Positions 12,201 through 23,591 of a stretch of DNA of 64,000 bases are shown piece after piece. The notes beneath the pieces were generated by a model, which was given only the letters and a program-made list of their open reading frames with translations, was not told the origin of the DNA and did no database searches. This DNA is from Trichostrongylus colubriformis. Its lineage: Eukaryota > Nematoda > Chromadorea > Rhabditida > Trichostrongylidae. The stretch lies in the NCBI GenBank assembly GCA_963978905.1, contig OZ022256.1:17237731-17301730 (forward strand), in the 5' to 3' direction. Position numbers and translations under genes: made by a program. The first letter of the stretch is position 1; each line of letters opens with the position of its first letter.

Positions 12201-12460
12201 GCCTACAATGGGCGGAGCGTGCAATCAGCAATATCGTGCTCACTCATAAAAAATATGACATCGCTGCAGGGCGGTCTAGAACGCCGGAGAAAGCTGAAGT
12301 AATTCGAAGCTGCCAGAGTGACGAAAATAATGTGAACTGATCGCGGTAGACAGGGCTTCATCAGGATATTGGTTGAAAATATCGGTTTTTGTGCGAAAGG
12401 CTGGAAACGGCTAAGGGCCATACTACCGAGTGAGTACCCTCATAGAAGACGAAATTCTGG
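9256..12460 (+). repeat. Diverged repeat field, family R1 (about 600-bp units)
   Basis: Several diverged units follow one another, each with the TATAAACC...TTTGGTGTGTNTGT leader. After it come a GGTCAARTKTGGGT block, a CAGAGCGCACATGGA block, and a GCCTTCARTGGGCGGAGCG block. Unit starts are near 9.26, 9.62, 10.2, 10.8 and 11.75 kb. Open frames here (for example minus strand 10604-11104, 166 codons) run across repeat boundaries and resemble no protein I know, so I read them as chance. The family could be non-autonomous, Helitron-like or satellite-derived; the sequence does not decide. Confidence 0.6.
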
Positions 12461-13107
12461 AAAATGATCAGCGAGCCACACCAATAGGTGACGCTATTGC
12501 GGAACTTCAATAAAGTCGTATTGGTCAGTATCGGTCGAAATCATAGATCTCTAAGCAAAAAACGTAATGGGATCCCACTGAATGATTACAGTCGCAAAAG
12601 TTGAAAACTGCAGCATCATGTGCCATGGGTCGTAATTGTAGGTTTTCGTACGATGGGCCGGGCAATGTGATGGACCATACCAGTGGATGGACACAGTTGC
12701 AGAGGCTTACATCCTATAGAGCTTATTGCATGCATATCGCTACCTAATGCATTGCTATGATGAGCCCTTATAGTGAAGACTGTTAATGGACTACACCTCA
12801 GCACAAATAAGAAATCTATTGATCGCCGCCAAACCACATAGCTGTGAAATTTCTTTTGCTTTATTTCGCCCACAGCCCGCTTCGCACCGGTACCCCGTAA
12901 CGCGATGTAGATCGCGAAGCTCACCTGCTGTTTTATAATCGCTCATGTTGAAATACGACTTACGGGTCTTTGTTAGAAAGAAGGGAAATAGCGAAAGAGC
13001 CAAAGCCTTGTTTCTGAGACAGTGCCGCTCTTCGACCGTCAACTTGAAGCAAAGTTCGAAAGCACCCGTTCACAGGAGTGACGGACGTTTGGCGCGGCTC
13101 CTTGCAG
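12461..13107. other. No gene recognised
   Basis: Frames overlap on both strands around 12.6-13.1 kb (up to about 100 codons) but lack splice sites or recognisable motifs. Confidence 0.35.
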
Positions 13108-13590
13108 CTTATTCGCTAATGGGGCACATGGGCCGTAGTTGCCACCCCAACACCGACCACTCGACGCATCTACTGTGTCGGGCACCTCGTCCACAGCACT
13201 GAACCTTCAGATTTACGTGAGTGATAGCTACCACATGAAGGACCTCATTAAAGAAGCACCGCCCTGGGAGGAGGCTAGTATTACAACCCCTAAATGATTG
13301 TAATACTACTACCCCACAGTTGACAAGCAGTGTTTCCCATTGTCGAGAACGTAGTAGGGACGAAAAGAGCCAAAAGCAGGAAAAATTCCCAGAATCCACG
13401 TACAGATTGCAGTGTAATAAAACGAGGTTTGTAAAAGTCACTAATGTGCAGTTTTTTGTGGAATTGGTCTTTTGCATGGCAATTATCAAGCACGAACATC
13501 TGAGGGCTCGGTACGTGGACGAGTTTTCTGTCGCAGAAGATGCGTTGAATGGCCTGCATTAGGGTGGCAGCAACCGCTAATGGGCCCCAC
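13108..13590. repeat. Diverged inverted repeat, arms of about 90 bp
   Basis: The arm at about 13108-13195 (GCTAATGGGGCACATGG ... ACGCATCTACTG ... CTCGTCCAC) is matched in inverted orientation at about 13505-13590 (GTGGACGAG ... GATGCGT ... GCTAATGGGCCCC). About 310 bp separate the arms. This suggests a degraded TIR element or an inverted duplication. Confidence 0.6.
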
Positions 13591-14119
13591 TGGCAAATTA
13601 GCTGCACTCTGGGTATTGATCAAATTTTGAAGCGCCTGCGTTCCACTCTCCTGACAGATGAATGCACTTTGGTGTAGGTAATGATGTGCGAAGGTCAGCC
13701 AGTGTATGTATACCTCAGCGCATTTACTACCGAACGCGTTTGATGCCAGTTCACTCACCTATCCTAAAGGAATGAAAGGCTCGCTTCGCCTGAGCAAGCA
13801 TTGATGCAAGAGTGGAACACTTCTTTGTGCACGCTATCTGTCTCTACAACATTCAGCCATCCCACACAGATGTGTTGAACTAATGGAATATTATCGGGTG
13901 GTCCCATTAGGAAAGAAAATCACCGTGACCGCTTTTGGTGCTCGACGACATGGTGCGAGATAGGGGCGTCATCAGGGTTGAGCCTCCGTTGAGAAATCCT
14001 CAACGTGGGATCGTAATTGGTCCGCCAGGAGGGGAGGGGATCGTAATCGTTGAGGTAGGCAGTGATCAACAGAATTTCTTAAGCTGAGGGTATTGAGTGT
14101 AAGGAGAGAAATGATAAAA
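13591..14119. other. No gene recognised
   Basis: Short frames only. I find no repeat partner elsewhere in the window. Confidence 0.3.
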
Positions 14120-14380
14120 CTAACTAAACTAGTTTAACTTGATCATAATGGAAACCTCATGCATGGCGCGATCAGCGGCGAAAGCGACGCCACTAGCCAT
14201 TTCGTTGGTTCGTTGATACCGAAACCACGTACAGAGACACCTCCGAAATTCACCGATCAACCGTGGAAAGCGATACCTATCAACGGGTACCACCGTGGAT
14301 GGACACTCCAAAAACAATGGAAACAAAAGAAAAAATTAGCTGATATGGACTTCTTTCATATCTTACTACAATAACAATGA
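14120..14380 (+). repeat. Dispersed repeat R2, copy 1
   Basis: It matches 26850-27075 throughout: GAAACCTCATGCATGGCGCG, CGTTGGTTCG...ACCGAAACCACGTACA, CACCTCCGAAATT, AACGGGTACCACCGTGGAT and GCTGATATGGACT...TTTCATATC. A shorter piece recurs near 27160. It is non-coding. Confidence 0.75.
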
Positions 14381-14439
14381 ATCTATTTTTCGGAAGGATC
14401 TTGGGAAGATCTCGTAAAATCTCGAAAAAAATTTTCTCA

Positions 14440-14765
14440 ACTGGCTCTCCTGAATTTTCTTGTTTTTCTCGCAGATATGCCATAGCTCAAGCATCATTCA
14501 AAAGCGGCATTCTCGCAGACCCAGGGCATCTACAAACGCACTCATATGGTTAAGTTTGAAGGAAGTTAGAGACATTCGGAGTGGAACAATCCTCGTCTGG
14601 CTTCCCTCAAAATAATTTTTTTCGTTTTGAAGATATGGCATGGCTCAGGTGGTCATTCGGAAGCGACAACCTCGCAGACCCCGCCTCACCAAAACGCACT
14701 CGTATGGTTAAGTTTGAAAGAAGTTATGACCATTTGAAGTGAAACACTCCGAAATTCCCCTCAAC
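14440..14765 (+). repeat. Diverged tandem duplication, about 170-bp period
   Basis: Two consecutive units share CGCAGATATGCCATAGCTCA / GAAGATATGGCATGGCTCAG, then AAAAGCGGCATTCTCGCAGACC / GGAAGCGACAACCTCGCAGACC, then AAACGCACTCRTATGGTTAA and GTTTGAARGAAGTTA. The similarity is clear, with several percent divergence. Confidence 0.75.
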
Positions 14766-15671
14766 TAACCCTCAACTGGAAACCCATATCGAGAACTAAG
14801 CAACCATTAAGGAAAGCAAGCGGCCAATAGATAGGTCTGAGGGAGTTATTAAGAATGCAACTTACAGCTATCCGAAAGATGGGCTCTAGGTAAAGTTTGA
14901 AGTATTCAAAGGTGTCCAATTTTAGTATGGAGAAGATACCGCGCTCCATCGCGATCGCCGCGTCGTAGCCGCAGTAGCGACCCGCTATCAAATGGGGGCG
15001 TATTATCTTATACGATTTCGTTTAGCAATATGAACACTGAGTTTTGCTAGGTTCTTATTTATCTCTTTTGTCGGGAGTTTGGTTTGGCTTCAGTGTTTTT
15101 TTTTTTCACCATGAGCTCTTAATTTCCCTGGTGGATCGCAGTGGCTTGGTAGAAACCACAGAAGAAGCAGAACCTGAAGAAGGGAGGGGGAGTCGGAAGA
15201 CCCTCCTTCAGAGGTGGGGGGTCTTATTTTTTGAAAATTTTCATCATCTGGACGCTTGACCCTGGGCGCCATGCTCGTTGAGTTTTGGAGCAATTACGTA
15301 AAGTAAGACACAGTGCACCGTTATTGTTCCACAACCCATCCAATATGGCACGCGTGGCTCGCACCATCACGATGTATGCCGAACTCCGCCACGCGAGATG
15401 GAACACCTTCACTAACAATTACTAGCAGTAACTCCCTCTGCAGACGCAAAGAAATAGGCTTCACTGGTGTTGGTGCAGGTGTCTAACAGCCCTAGCATTT
15501 TTCATAATCGCGCACTACGAATAAATGTCGTAATTTTAAGAAGTAGTTTTGCAGAGAAACCTGAGACCTCATTCTACTAAAAGCGCTCTCTTTTAAGGCT
15601 GCTGTCAATATCGTCGCTGTGCCGGGGAGAAGGCGTCCTTCCGTTAAGACACAAAATTTGCAAGATTGTAG
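14766..15671. other. No gene recognised
   Basis: A minus-strand frame at 15090-15293 is proline- and serine-rich but has no splice support. I see no repeats or element ends. Confidence 0.3.
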
Positions 15672-15747
15672 GAAAGATCCCAATTTCAAAGAAGCACGCA
15701 AGCAATTTATCTTCGATGTCAAGAGGAATGACAAAATTATTGAAAAG
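15672..15747 (+). CDS. Weak candidate exon (Lys/Asp-rich)
   Basis: After a TGTAG acceptor-like site, 25 codons are open, giving KDPNFKEARKQF followed by a basic/acidic helix. The following site (GTCAGC) is a poor donor. It lies on the plus strand, like the other candidate exons. Composition suggests coding, but support is thin and no family can be named. Confidence 0.22.
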
Positions 15748-16019
15748 GTCAGCCACTTTATCTTCTTTATCTTTTTCTGGAGGCCCAGTTTTTGTGAATT
15801 CCTTATCACATCCAAAATTGGAGATGATGTTTTATTACTGAATGTGCGCTGAAATTCTGAGGTAGCTGGCCACACTGACACGGCCATGTTGACAAAAGTG
15901 CCGTCATGGACAATCCAGCTGCTGACATTGTGTGACCAAAATTCCTGTATATAGAAAAGTTAGGCCCCTCGCATTACATATGGTCACAGATCGGCTCTGT
16001 AGATAGGTACCGTTCATCT

Positions 16020-16440
16020 TTAAGGGAATCGTCCACGGAAAAATGAGTTTTTTACACATATATTTATGTTGTATTTGCTTAATGTGGGCCGCATGCGAAG
16101 TTTCACGCAAAAAAGTGAATCCGGCTCAGATACAGCACCGCAAAGTCTCTTCTGAGTGGGCAGGGCCTCCGAGCACGTGCCCACCCCGACGTCCGCCGTC
16201 GTAGGCGCTTTGTAGGAAAGGAAAGTTACGTAAACAGCCTCACTCTCCGCTCCCAACAGCGCCGGGTGACGGGACGAGGCCTCTACTGTGGCCCCGCCCA
16301 CCCGGACGGGATTCGGGGGGCTGTATCTTGACTGAATTCTCACTTTCCACGTGAGACTCTGCATGCAGCCCTCATTAGGCAAGTAGGACACAAGTATACG
16401 GATAACAAAAAACTCATTTTTCCGTGGACGATTCCTTTAA
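16020..16440 (+). mobile_element. Complete MITE-D, TTAA-flanked
   Basis: It is bounded by TTAA at 16020-16023 and 16437-16440. The inverted termini are about 34 bp (TTAAGGGAATCGTCCACGGA ... TCCGTGGACGATTCCTTTAA) and extend inward as AAAAATGAGTTTTTT. The GC-rich core includes GTGGGCCGCATGC and GGGCAGGGCCTCCGAGCA. A second copy lies at 34084-34522. At about 421 bp it is non-coding. Confidence 0.85.
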
Positions 16441-17683
16441 TTATTGTGCCTTGAGATCGGAAAAAACGAGAGACGGATCATAGGAGCTATTACTCATTAT
16501 GCACGTCCGTGTAATGTGCAATTATTCATAGTTTATATTTCTTTTGCAGCACTAATGAACAATCATACAATAATTTCACCGATTATGATGTATACTGCTA
16601 AGCAAAACTTAAGGACAAGGTCGATGTAGTATACTTGTCAACAGATACAAAACTCAATAAGCACAACTATCTGTTGGAACACTTGATGTTCAAGAAGCCT
16701 GGCATGATCACAATGCAGCTCGTGGCCAACTGCGAGCGAACGAGTGGCTAGTGTGGAATAGACTGCGATGATGAATCGGTAGATGGCCTACTTCCACTCA
16801 TTTTACTTTCACTCCTCAAAATGACGTGCAAATGAGTTCAAATCAAGTTCCTTTTGCTGTAAGAGCAACCCCCACCGTCATGACTTTGATCGCATTGAAA
16901 ACCAATTGCTGATATACTCGTTATGGACTTGCGGGAAGTAGACTTAATTTTCATGAAATTGTAAGTTTATCAGTTTTAATTATTCATCATTAGTGGTGGA
17001 AATTGAAAAGCCATTTTCCACCATGATTTGTCTTGGCGTCTATCCACACAGCTGTGACTAGCGATGACATACACGAAATGGCCCGTGACAGCGATTAACA
17101 AATTTTATGCAGGGCAATTCTGCATCCCAATTCAAGAAAACGATTTCAGAATGCGCTCAATGACAGCTTCTGGGCAAAGAGCTTTCCGGACAGAACGTGT
17201 GCGGATATGCCGCGTGTGGCACTGGCTTTCACTCAGAACGGTCTCGTTGATGTTCCTAATATAGCTCGCCTCTTCGTAGTATGCACGTTTGGTGGGTATA
17301 TGGTTCTTCGGCAATTTAGAAACGTTGCCACCAATTCGAGATGGAGGTGGCATACAGACAGATATCCATAACTTTTTTGTCGATGTCTTTCCGTTCAAAC
17401 CAGGAAGCAGTATAATCCGTAAAGGTGACTATATTCTATGAGGACTTCCACTGAAGTGTGAAAGGTGGAATCTTTCAAATTTATTCGCTGGTGTAGGGGT
17501 AACCGGTTATTCTCTATAGAGCATCTTTGACGCAGTGCACGAATTCTCACTGAAGCCTGGTCTCAAATGGCCGTATCCATACATTGTGTAAAACCGTGGG
17601 GTCGATCGCGCGCGGACAGTTACTGGAAAGCGCTTGACGGCGCCATATTACGTGTAGAAGACTCTGCAGAATGATTCTCTTGG
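16441..17683. other. Mostly featureless; weak terminal-exon candidate near 16550
   Basis: A good acceptor (TTTCTTTTGCAG) ends near 16549. It is followed by 16 open codons and TAA at about 16600 in one frame, which could be a terminal exon but has no other support. The rest (16.6-17.7 kb) shows only short frames. Confidence 0.25.
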
Positions 17684-18212
17684 GTAAAACCATCAGGGGA
17701 AATTCGGACCAAAAGTAAATGAAGTAGTGAATATGAAAGCCGAGATGCCTAGTAACAAGGCAGTGGAAAGAAAACGGATGGAAATGGCCAGAAGGTAAGA
17801 CGGGGGGCCCTCCTTCTCGTTGATCCTTAGCGCGGACGACCTTTCCGTCAAGAGGCGGATACTCCACGAAATTTCCATTGGCATGCTGCCAAGTAAACAC
17901 AAGAGAATATTTGGAAATACAACAGCATCTTTGAGTGAGCTTCAGACTAAAACTGTGAAAGTGCGCTGCAATACTTTGATCTTACCGCATAGCCTTGGCC
18001 GCTCTCATTTTAGCCAACCGGGTATCACGTCGCTCGCAGGCGGGGTCGATCATCCAAAGGCGTCAGCTCTTATCCGTTGCGCCGTTTCTACAGCTTGGAG
18101 GCGCACTTTTTCGCCGGGATTTCGCCACAGATATCCTTGTTAGGCCCATAGTTTCCATGTAAGTAACTTATTTCAGGGATTTCTTGATAACCACCTTACC
18201 GCTGATGTTGTA
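17684..18212 (+). mobile_element. MITE-B copy, diverged
   Basis: It matches, in opposite orientation, the MITE-B inside mariner B at 42862-43415. Shared landmarks are a CATCAGGGGAAA terminus, the CCTAGTAACAAGGCAGTGGA block, GACCTTTCCGTCAAGAGG, CATTGGCATG...TGCCAAGTAAACACAAG and GATTTCGCCACAGATAT. It ends near CTTACCGCTGATG. No TTAA remains at the edges. Confidence 0.65.
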
Positions 18213-18343
18213 TTTCACTATCTCTTTATAGCGGCCATCATTCGTTATCGTTTAATGTATTAATCGTCAACAGTAATCGCTCATTCTTTCCTACAACCCC
18301 CACCCTCCTTTCAATCATCCGAGCATTTTCAGTTGATAATGTA

Positions 18344-19024
18344 TTATGTCTGTGCAGAATAAATGGCCAAAACGGACCACTTTTTTCAAAACGCCATAAC
18401 TTCGCTCAAGCACAATTTTATTTGTCGAAATAAAAACCATTCGAATCTACACATCCTTGTCAACGATCTGGTGAAGAAAATATGCCATCATGATCAAATT
18501 CAGGATTGCGAAAATTAATAAAATCAACGATGGCATTTTCAACATGCATCGTTCCGGCGAATTCCTACTGACCCAGGTTTGCATCGAGAACCGGGAAAAA
18601 GTGGTAATCCGTCAGGAATAGGTCTAGGGAATAAGTGGGGTCAGGGTCGCCTCGATCAGTCTCTGCCGGGTGACTTGCGAACTGTGGGGTTTTGCGTTGT
18701 TTTGCGCACCCAGTAAAAAATGATGCAGTTAGGCATCGAGCCTCTCCCTCACCCCGCTTATTCCCCAGACCTATCGCTGACGGATTACCACTTTTTCAGG
18801 GTTCCCGATGCAAACCTGCGGCAGAAAAATTATGCACGGTAAAAATGCCATTCTTGACTTTGTTGGTTCTAGCAATCCAGAATTTGATCATGATGGCATA
18901 TTTTTTTATCAGATCGTTGGCAAGATTGTGTAGATTCGAATAGTTTTTATTTCAGCAAATAATGTTGTGTCTGAACGAAGTTATGGCAAGTTATGTTTTG
19001 GCCATTTATTCTGCACAAACCTAA
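18344..19024. mobile_element. Fold-back mariner D (inverted duplication of 3' ends)
   Basis: Two arms of about 300 bp (18344-18650 and 18722-19024) are inverted copies around a spacer of roughly 70 bp. Each outer edge is a mariner-type end: TTATGTCTGTGCAGAATAAA at the left, and TTAGGTTTGTGCAGAATAAA as the complement of the right. Each arm encodes, facing inward, a mariner transposase C-terminal piece with the PHPAYSPDLSLTDYHFFR block holding the last catalytic Asp. The right-arm coding is on plus at about 18740-18830, the left-arm on minus at about 18540-18650. TA is present at the left edge and TG at the right. No complete transposase exists; it is a derivative that would need help to move. 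Confidence 0.75.
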
Positions 19025-19145
19025 TGGAAGGGAACGACACTTCAGTGTGCTCGGCACATGGCTCAATTTGCGCCCAAAGTTTTTCCTTTAGCTTCGGTCG
19101 AGGGAGCTTCCACCTTCTATCAATCGAGGCTCGGGTAAAAATATA

Positions 19146-20358
19146 TTAGGTTGTCCGGAGTATCTCAGCGTTCTGAATAATTCACTTTGAACTATCATAA
19201 CTTTCCTAATACTCATCGAATTCAATCGAAATAATTATCGTTCGAATCAGCACACTTTTGCCAGCGTGACATGAGTCGATAAATCCCATCAAAGAAAAAC
19301 AGAGTAGAGTCTACTGAAGCTTTTTTCGCCTGATTGATGAAGTACCTTTTAGCGAAGGAATTTTGAAAATGTTTGAAAAGGCGATAGCCGTTGGTGAAAG
19401 GTCTGGAGAATATGGCGGATGAGGTATAACTTCAGCTCTCAATTCGTTTGATTTATAAATAGTGATTTGTGTGGGCATGCGTTGTCATGCAAAGCAATCG
19501 GACCCCTACGGTTAACAAGTGCTGGCTGTAGCTGACGCAATTTCCGGGATGGATTGGCTTGGTGACAAAAGTTTATACATAGTGGATCACACCTGCCGAT
19601 GACCACCAAAATGTGACCATAATCTTTTTTTCGTGAGGATTCAGCTTTGGAAAATGCTTCGGTGGTTCGTCGGCATCTAGCAACTGTCCGGAACATCTCT
19701 TGTTATCATATATGATTTAGTTTCATCACAGGTGACAATATGGTCCGAAAACGGGTCGTGTTGCGTGAAAGCAGTGAAGAAGAAACCTCGAGACGAGTCA
19801 ATTTCTGTCTGTTACCCAAATTGTGAGGCACCCACTTGTAGAGTTTTTTCACTCCCAATGCGTTTTAAACCATACATACGCAACAGTAAATACGCTAACG
19901 CCTAGCTTTTCTGGAATTTCTCAAATTGTTTGTGATGGTCAACCTTCACAGCCGCCTCCAGATCCTCGTCAGATATTGATTTAGATCGACCGCTACGAGC
20001 TCCATCTTCGAGGCTATCTCGAGAACGGAATTTGTTGGACCATTGTTGCACGGTGCTTTTCTCAACACTGTTGTGTCCCACACCTGGTTAATTTGTCAGG
20101 CTGTCTTGAATGTGGATTGACCCGATTGGTAGTTGAAGAAAAATATCGTCCGAAGCTGCTCTTTTCACGCTTCAAAAAGTCTTGGAGAAAAGAGCTTAAT
20201 CAAGCAGTGATGAAACGTCAATTACACCATCAGAGAGCGCAGAAATTCCCTGAAGGATGTCTTACTGATGGTGAGACGCAGGGGAGATTGAGTTTCTAAT
20301 AAGCAATTAATGTAAAAAATGGAAACACAAAACACTGAGAATTTACCGGACAACTTAA
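19146..20358 (-). mobile_element. Mariner A, nearly full length, dead
   Basis: The ends TTAGGTTGTCCGGAGTATCT and (complement of right) TTAAGTTGTCCGGTAAATTC form terminal inverted repeats of about 30 bp, flanked by TA at 19144-19145 and 20359-20360. At 1213 bp it is close to the usual mariner length of about 1.3 kb. A broken minus-strand transposase lies inside. Confidence 0.85.
19439..20085 (-). pseudogene. Mariner transposase, frameshifted
   Basis: Minus-strand pieces in several frames match a mariner DD34D transposase. The piece at 19439-19696 has RLRPALVNRRG-type sequence followed by LHDNACPHKS, the second catalytic Asp block (normally HDNARPH). Around 19.9-20.05 kb another frame has the helix-turn-helix-like stretch (SDEDLEAAVK..., then a QTICEIPEKLGVS-like run). 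In active relatives the enzyme cuts at the terminal inverted repeats and inserts at TA. Frame changes and stops separate the pieces, so no functional enzyme is made. A PH-to-CPH change beside the second Asp is visible. Confidence 0.7.
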
Positions 20359-20360
20359 TA

Positions 20361-20900
20361 CGCTACTGTACATAGTGATGATTCAAGGTTGGCAGGTTTG
20401 GAACGACGGCGCAAGAATGGATACGCTCAACTACATTAGAGCCCTCTTTCGCATCAATAAGAATCGCAGAGCTAAAAAGAGTCTTTGAGCTCTTGAGATA
20501 TTTCTCAATGGAAGCAAATCGTGAAGTAGTATCGGTGATAGCGCTTCACTGGGTGGTCGGAAATTGAGGTCAGTATCACTGAAAGTGTACACAGCGTTTT
20601 CAGCTACAGCTACGGTGCTAATGTAGTCGAGAGCACTATTTCCGTATTCCGAGTTTCACCTGTTAGCATCCTACGATCACTGCACACTTACATGTACACA
20701 TATTTTTGCCCAAGGCTTAAATGGGAGATGTAGGAGTTCCCCCTTCAACAATGGCTTAGGCAAGAAGCCTAGACAAAAATTCTTCCCCCCCCCCATCCAA
20801 CCACTCCAGCTCCATCAAAGAATTCGCGAAGGCTGGAGCATACTTACGATTGACATTTACAATTGTTTCAACTCGGCATGAACAGTCACATTAGATGATC
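20361..20900. other. No gene recognised
   Basis: Short frames only; there is a C-run near 20788. I see no repeat partner within the window. Confidence 0.3.
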
Positions 20901-20903
20901 GTT

Positions 20904-21003
20904 CACCCTGGAGAGTTCGACACTTTTTATAGCGTATCAAACATATAGCAACGTTAACCCTGGAGAGTTCGACACTTTTTATAGCGTATCAAATATATAG
21001 CAA
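20904..21003 (+). repeat. Two-copy tandem repeat, 52-bp period
   Basis: The unit beginning CCCTGGAGAGTTCGACACTT occurs at 20906 and 20958, with TTTATAGCGTATCAAAYATA in both copies. They are almost identical, so the duplication is recent. Confidence 0.9.
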
Positions 21004-21778
21004 ATTTAGCTAGGTAGAAAATAAAGCAAGAGCCTTTGTAGATTTATTTTTTGAAATCAGCGCGGCCCCAGTTATCCAGACTTTTCAGAAACGTTTGGAG
21101 AGCCCGAGTGAGGGGTCGCGCCCGGATGACCTCAGGTATACAGGGGCTGCCAAAAAAAGTAATTTTGCTCACGGCCCACATCCACGTATTATACAAAACG
21201 TAGGTAAACGAAAGAGGTAAAAGTAGTGGGTCATAATATTTCAAAAATGTTCCTCTAAAAGCAGGAACTAGCTGAGACTCAGTACTTTCATTTTCATAAA
21301 AATATGGAGCCCTCGAGCGGCGCAGTCGAGCTTCAGAGCACCTTCGGTGTCAAGGTCCGCTTCAGACAGGGGAGCCAGGTTCCGTGATAGCTCTTTGGTG
21401 GAAAGCTTCCTAAGGATTAGCCTTTTCGTTCATGGGAGTCACAGAGCTCTTGCTGCTTAGACAAGGCTGCTAGATCCGAAGTATCATTTTTCATGCCTCA
21501 AACCTGTCCCTGGAGGGGTTTCAGTGGTAATGACACGTTATGGCTCTTGGAAACGAAGGGCGTTGGGAACCCGAAAAAAACGGAATATTCAAGAACACCG
21601 CTATGAATCCCCTCAGGTACCCAGAGTGAACGGACCCTAGCAAGGTTGTGAACGAGGGCGACTAAGTTTCGGATTTTGCCCAGCTGAGATGACACATCTT
21701 GTTCACTCGGAACAAGCATCCGTTCCTGCTCGTGCAGGAAGCTGTAACGGAGAACAGTAATAGAGTGGGGTCTGCCCT

Positions 21779-22150
21779 TTACTTTGGGGATGGAAATACC
21801 TTGAATACCTTGAAGTCTGCATTTCGAGGGCGGTCGCGCCATCCTTGCAGGACACATCCAAGCCAAGCGTCACGGCTCCCTGCCACTTGCCTCCATCTGT
21901 GACCAAAGATCTTCCTCATCGGGTCGCCCCATCTGGTTGATGGTTTTCCCAACGGCCTCTTCACTCCACGAGGATACCAGTCGGTCACACGGCATGTCCA
22001 TTGGTTATCGCTGAAGCGGGCAACATGGCCGGCCCATCTCTTCATCGAATCGTAGATGGTTTCAATGACGTCTTTAACACAGGAACGCCTTCGGATCTTG
22101 CGACTGGGAATCTTTTGAATAATCGACACACCGCACATGGTCCGTTCCAT
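21779..22150 (-). pseudogene. LINE C-terminal domain (RTE-like)
   Basis: A 124-codon open piece contains MKRWAGHVARFSDNQWTCRVTDW then a KRPLGKPSTRW-like block, the hallmark C-terminal region of RTE-type LINEs in nematodes. It is in a different frame from the upstream RT piece. The sequence on toward 21.3 kb is probably the 3' UTR; no poly(A) or simple-repeat tail is evident before the TIR at 21141. Confidence 0.75.
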
Positions 22151-22205
22151 AGCCCTCTGCGTTACTGCCAGTCTTTCCGCCCCAGCCCGAGTTGTATTCC
22201 ATGTT

Positions 22206-23293
22206 TCACATCGTAAACTGATGCTGAAAGGACATAGGTATTGTACCCTTGTCCTGGGCGTCTAGCCGCTTGTCGGTGAGAACACCGCGATACTTGTTGA
22301 ACGCGGCCCAATCTGCCTTACGGCACCTGCTTATCTCAGCCGTGAGATAGTTGTTCATGGTGATCGCTTTACCAAGATAAGCGTAGGAGGAGACTTCTTC
22401 GATCACCGAGCCTTCCAGGTGCAAACTGTAGTCTTCCACAAAACTGTTTTTCATCCACTGTGTTTTGCCTGGATGAATTTGAAGCCTGGCAAGACGAGCG
22501 GCTTCGCAAAGAATTCGCAACGAGTCCTCGAGAACACATGGCTTAGTACCGGTAAGGATTACGTCGTCCGCAGAGAGCAGATACTGGAGCTTCTCACCAT
22601 CTACTATTAATGCCACAAGATAGCTCGACGCTTCTCATTATGATCTCGAGAGCAGCGAAAAACATCATGGGAGAGATAACTTCGCCCTGTCGCACTCCTC
22701 GTTGAATTTTCACACGAACTGGACTGTTTAGCAATTTGATATCAGTGAGACAGCCCATGTTGCACTGTCGTATTACGTCAATGTATCGCTTAGGAACTCC
22801 AAACGTAACGAGAGCATTGAGCACCGCCTGATGTTCGATCGTATCGAATGCTCTCTTGAAATCGATGAAGAGGAAGCGTAACAGCAGTCGGTACTCTCTA
22901 CAGCTTTCCGTGAGTTGTGAGACGACATGAATGTGATCAATGGTCGAATATCCTCAACGAGAACCGGCTTGCTTTCTGCGCGTGTTCATAGTGAGAGTGC
23001 GGCAATTGCGATTAAGAATAAGGCGAGAAAAGAGCATGAGCACGAAAGGCAGGAGAGCGATCGGACGATAATTGCAAGACATCACGCAGTCCCTTTTTGT
23101 GCACCAGGTTGGTGTGAGATCCGAGCCAGCCTTGAGGAACCGCCCCCGTCGCGAGAATTTCCGTGAATACGTCAGCGAGCGGACGGGTGAGGAACTCCTC
23201 CAAACACTTTGAATGCTCTGCTCGCACGTGGTCTGATCCAGGCGCTCTCCCTATCTTTGTCAGACGTATAGCATGCGCCACTTCCGACTCCAA
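22206..23293 (-). pseudogene. LINE reverse transcriptase domain (RTE-like), broken
   Basis: The piece at 23012-23293 has the N-terminal RT region (APGSDHVRAE ... LATGAVPQGW ... LVHKKG). The piece at 22594-22824 has RGVRQGEVISPMMFFAALE, the conserved RQGxxxSP block. The piece at 22206-22616 has LLSADDVILTG where an F/YADD active site is expected: both aspartates remain but the aromatic residue is Ser. Also present is SSYAYLGKAIT, the YLG block after the active site. Frames differ between pieces, and the region around 22.83-23.0 kb is lost or scrambled. RT copies the element's RNA at the nicked target; this copy is dead. Confidence 0.8.
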
Positions 23294-23591
23294 AACTCGC
23301 CACTCCTCCCTTTCAGCTGCATCATCACATTAGATAGTACACTGAACTTGCACTTTGGTGGAGAACAGATCCTGAAAGAAACCTCGAATCTCTTCTTTCA
23401 TATCCTTGCGACTTCGGGCAACGCCGCTTCCCTTGCTCTCCGTACAGCATATTTACAATAGTCGCTCTCCACCCTAGCGCGAATGACCTTGTTTAGCACC
23501 GCGCGAGTCACTGAGTCCAGAGAACTTATCAGTTTCTTTCGAGTAGCCAGCATCCGTAGAGTCTCATCACTTAGCCGCAGGCGTGGCTTGC

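Noticed and set aside
13109..13489. Minus-strand frame of 126 codons
   Set aside because: It overlaps an inverted repeat and competing frames on the other strand; there are no recognised motifs or splice sites.
22001..22216. Plus-strand frames across the RTE-like LINE
   Set aside because: They are antisense shadows of clear RT and C-terminal LINE sequence on the minus strand.
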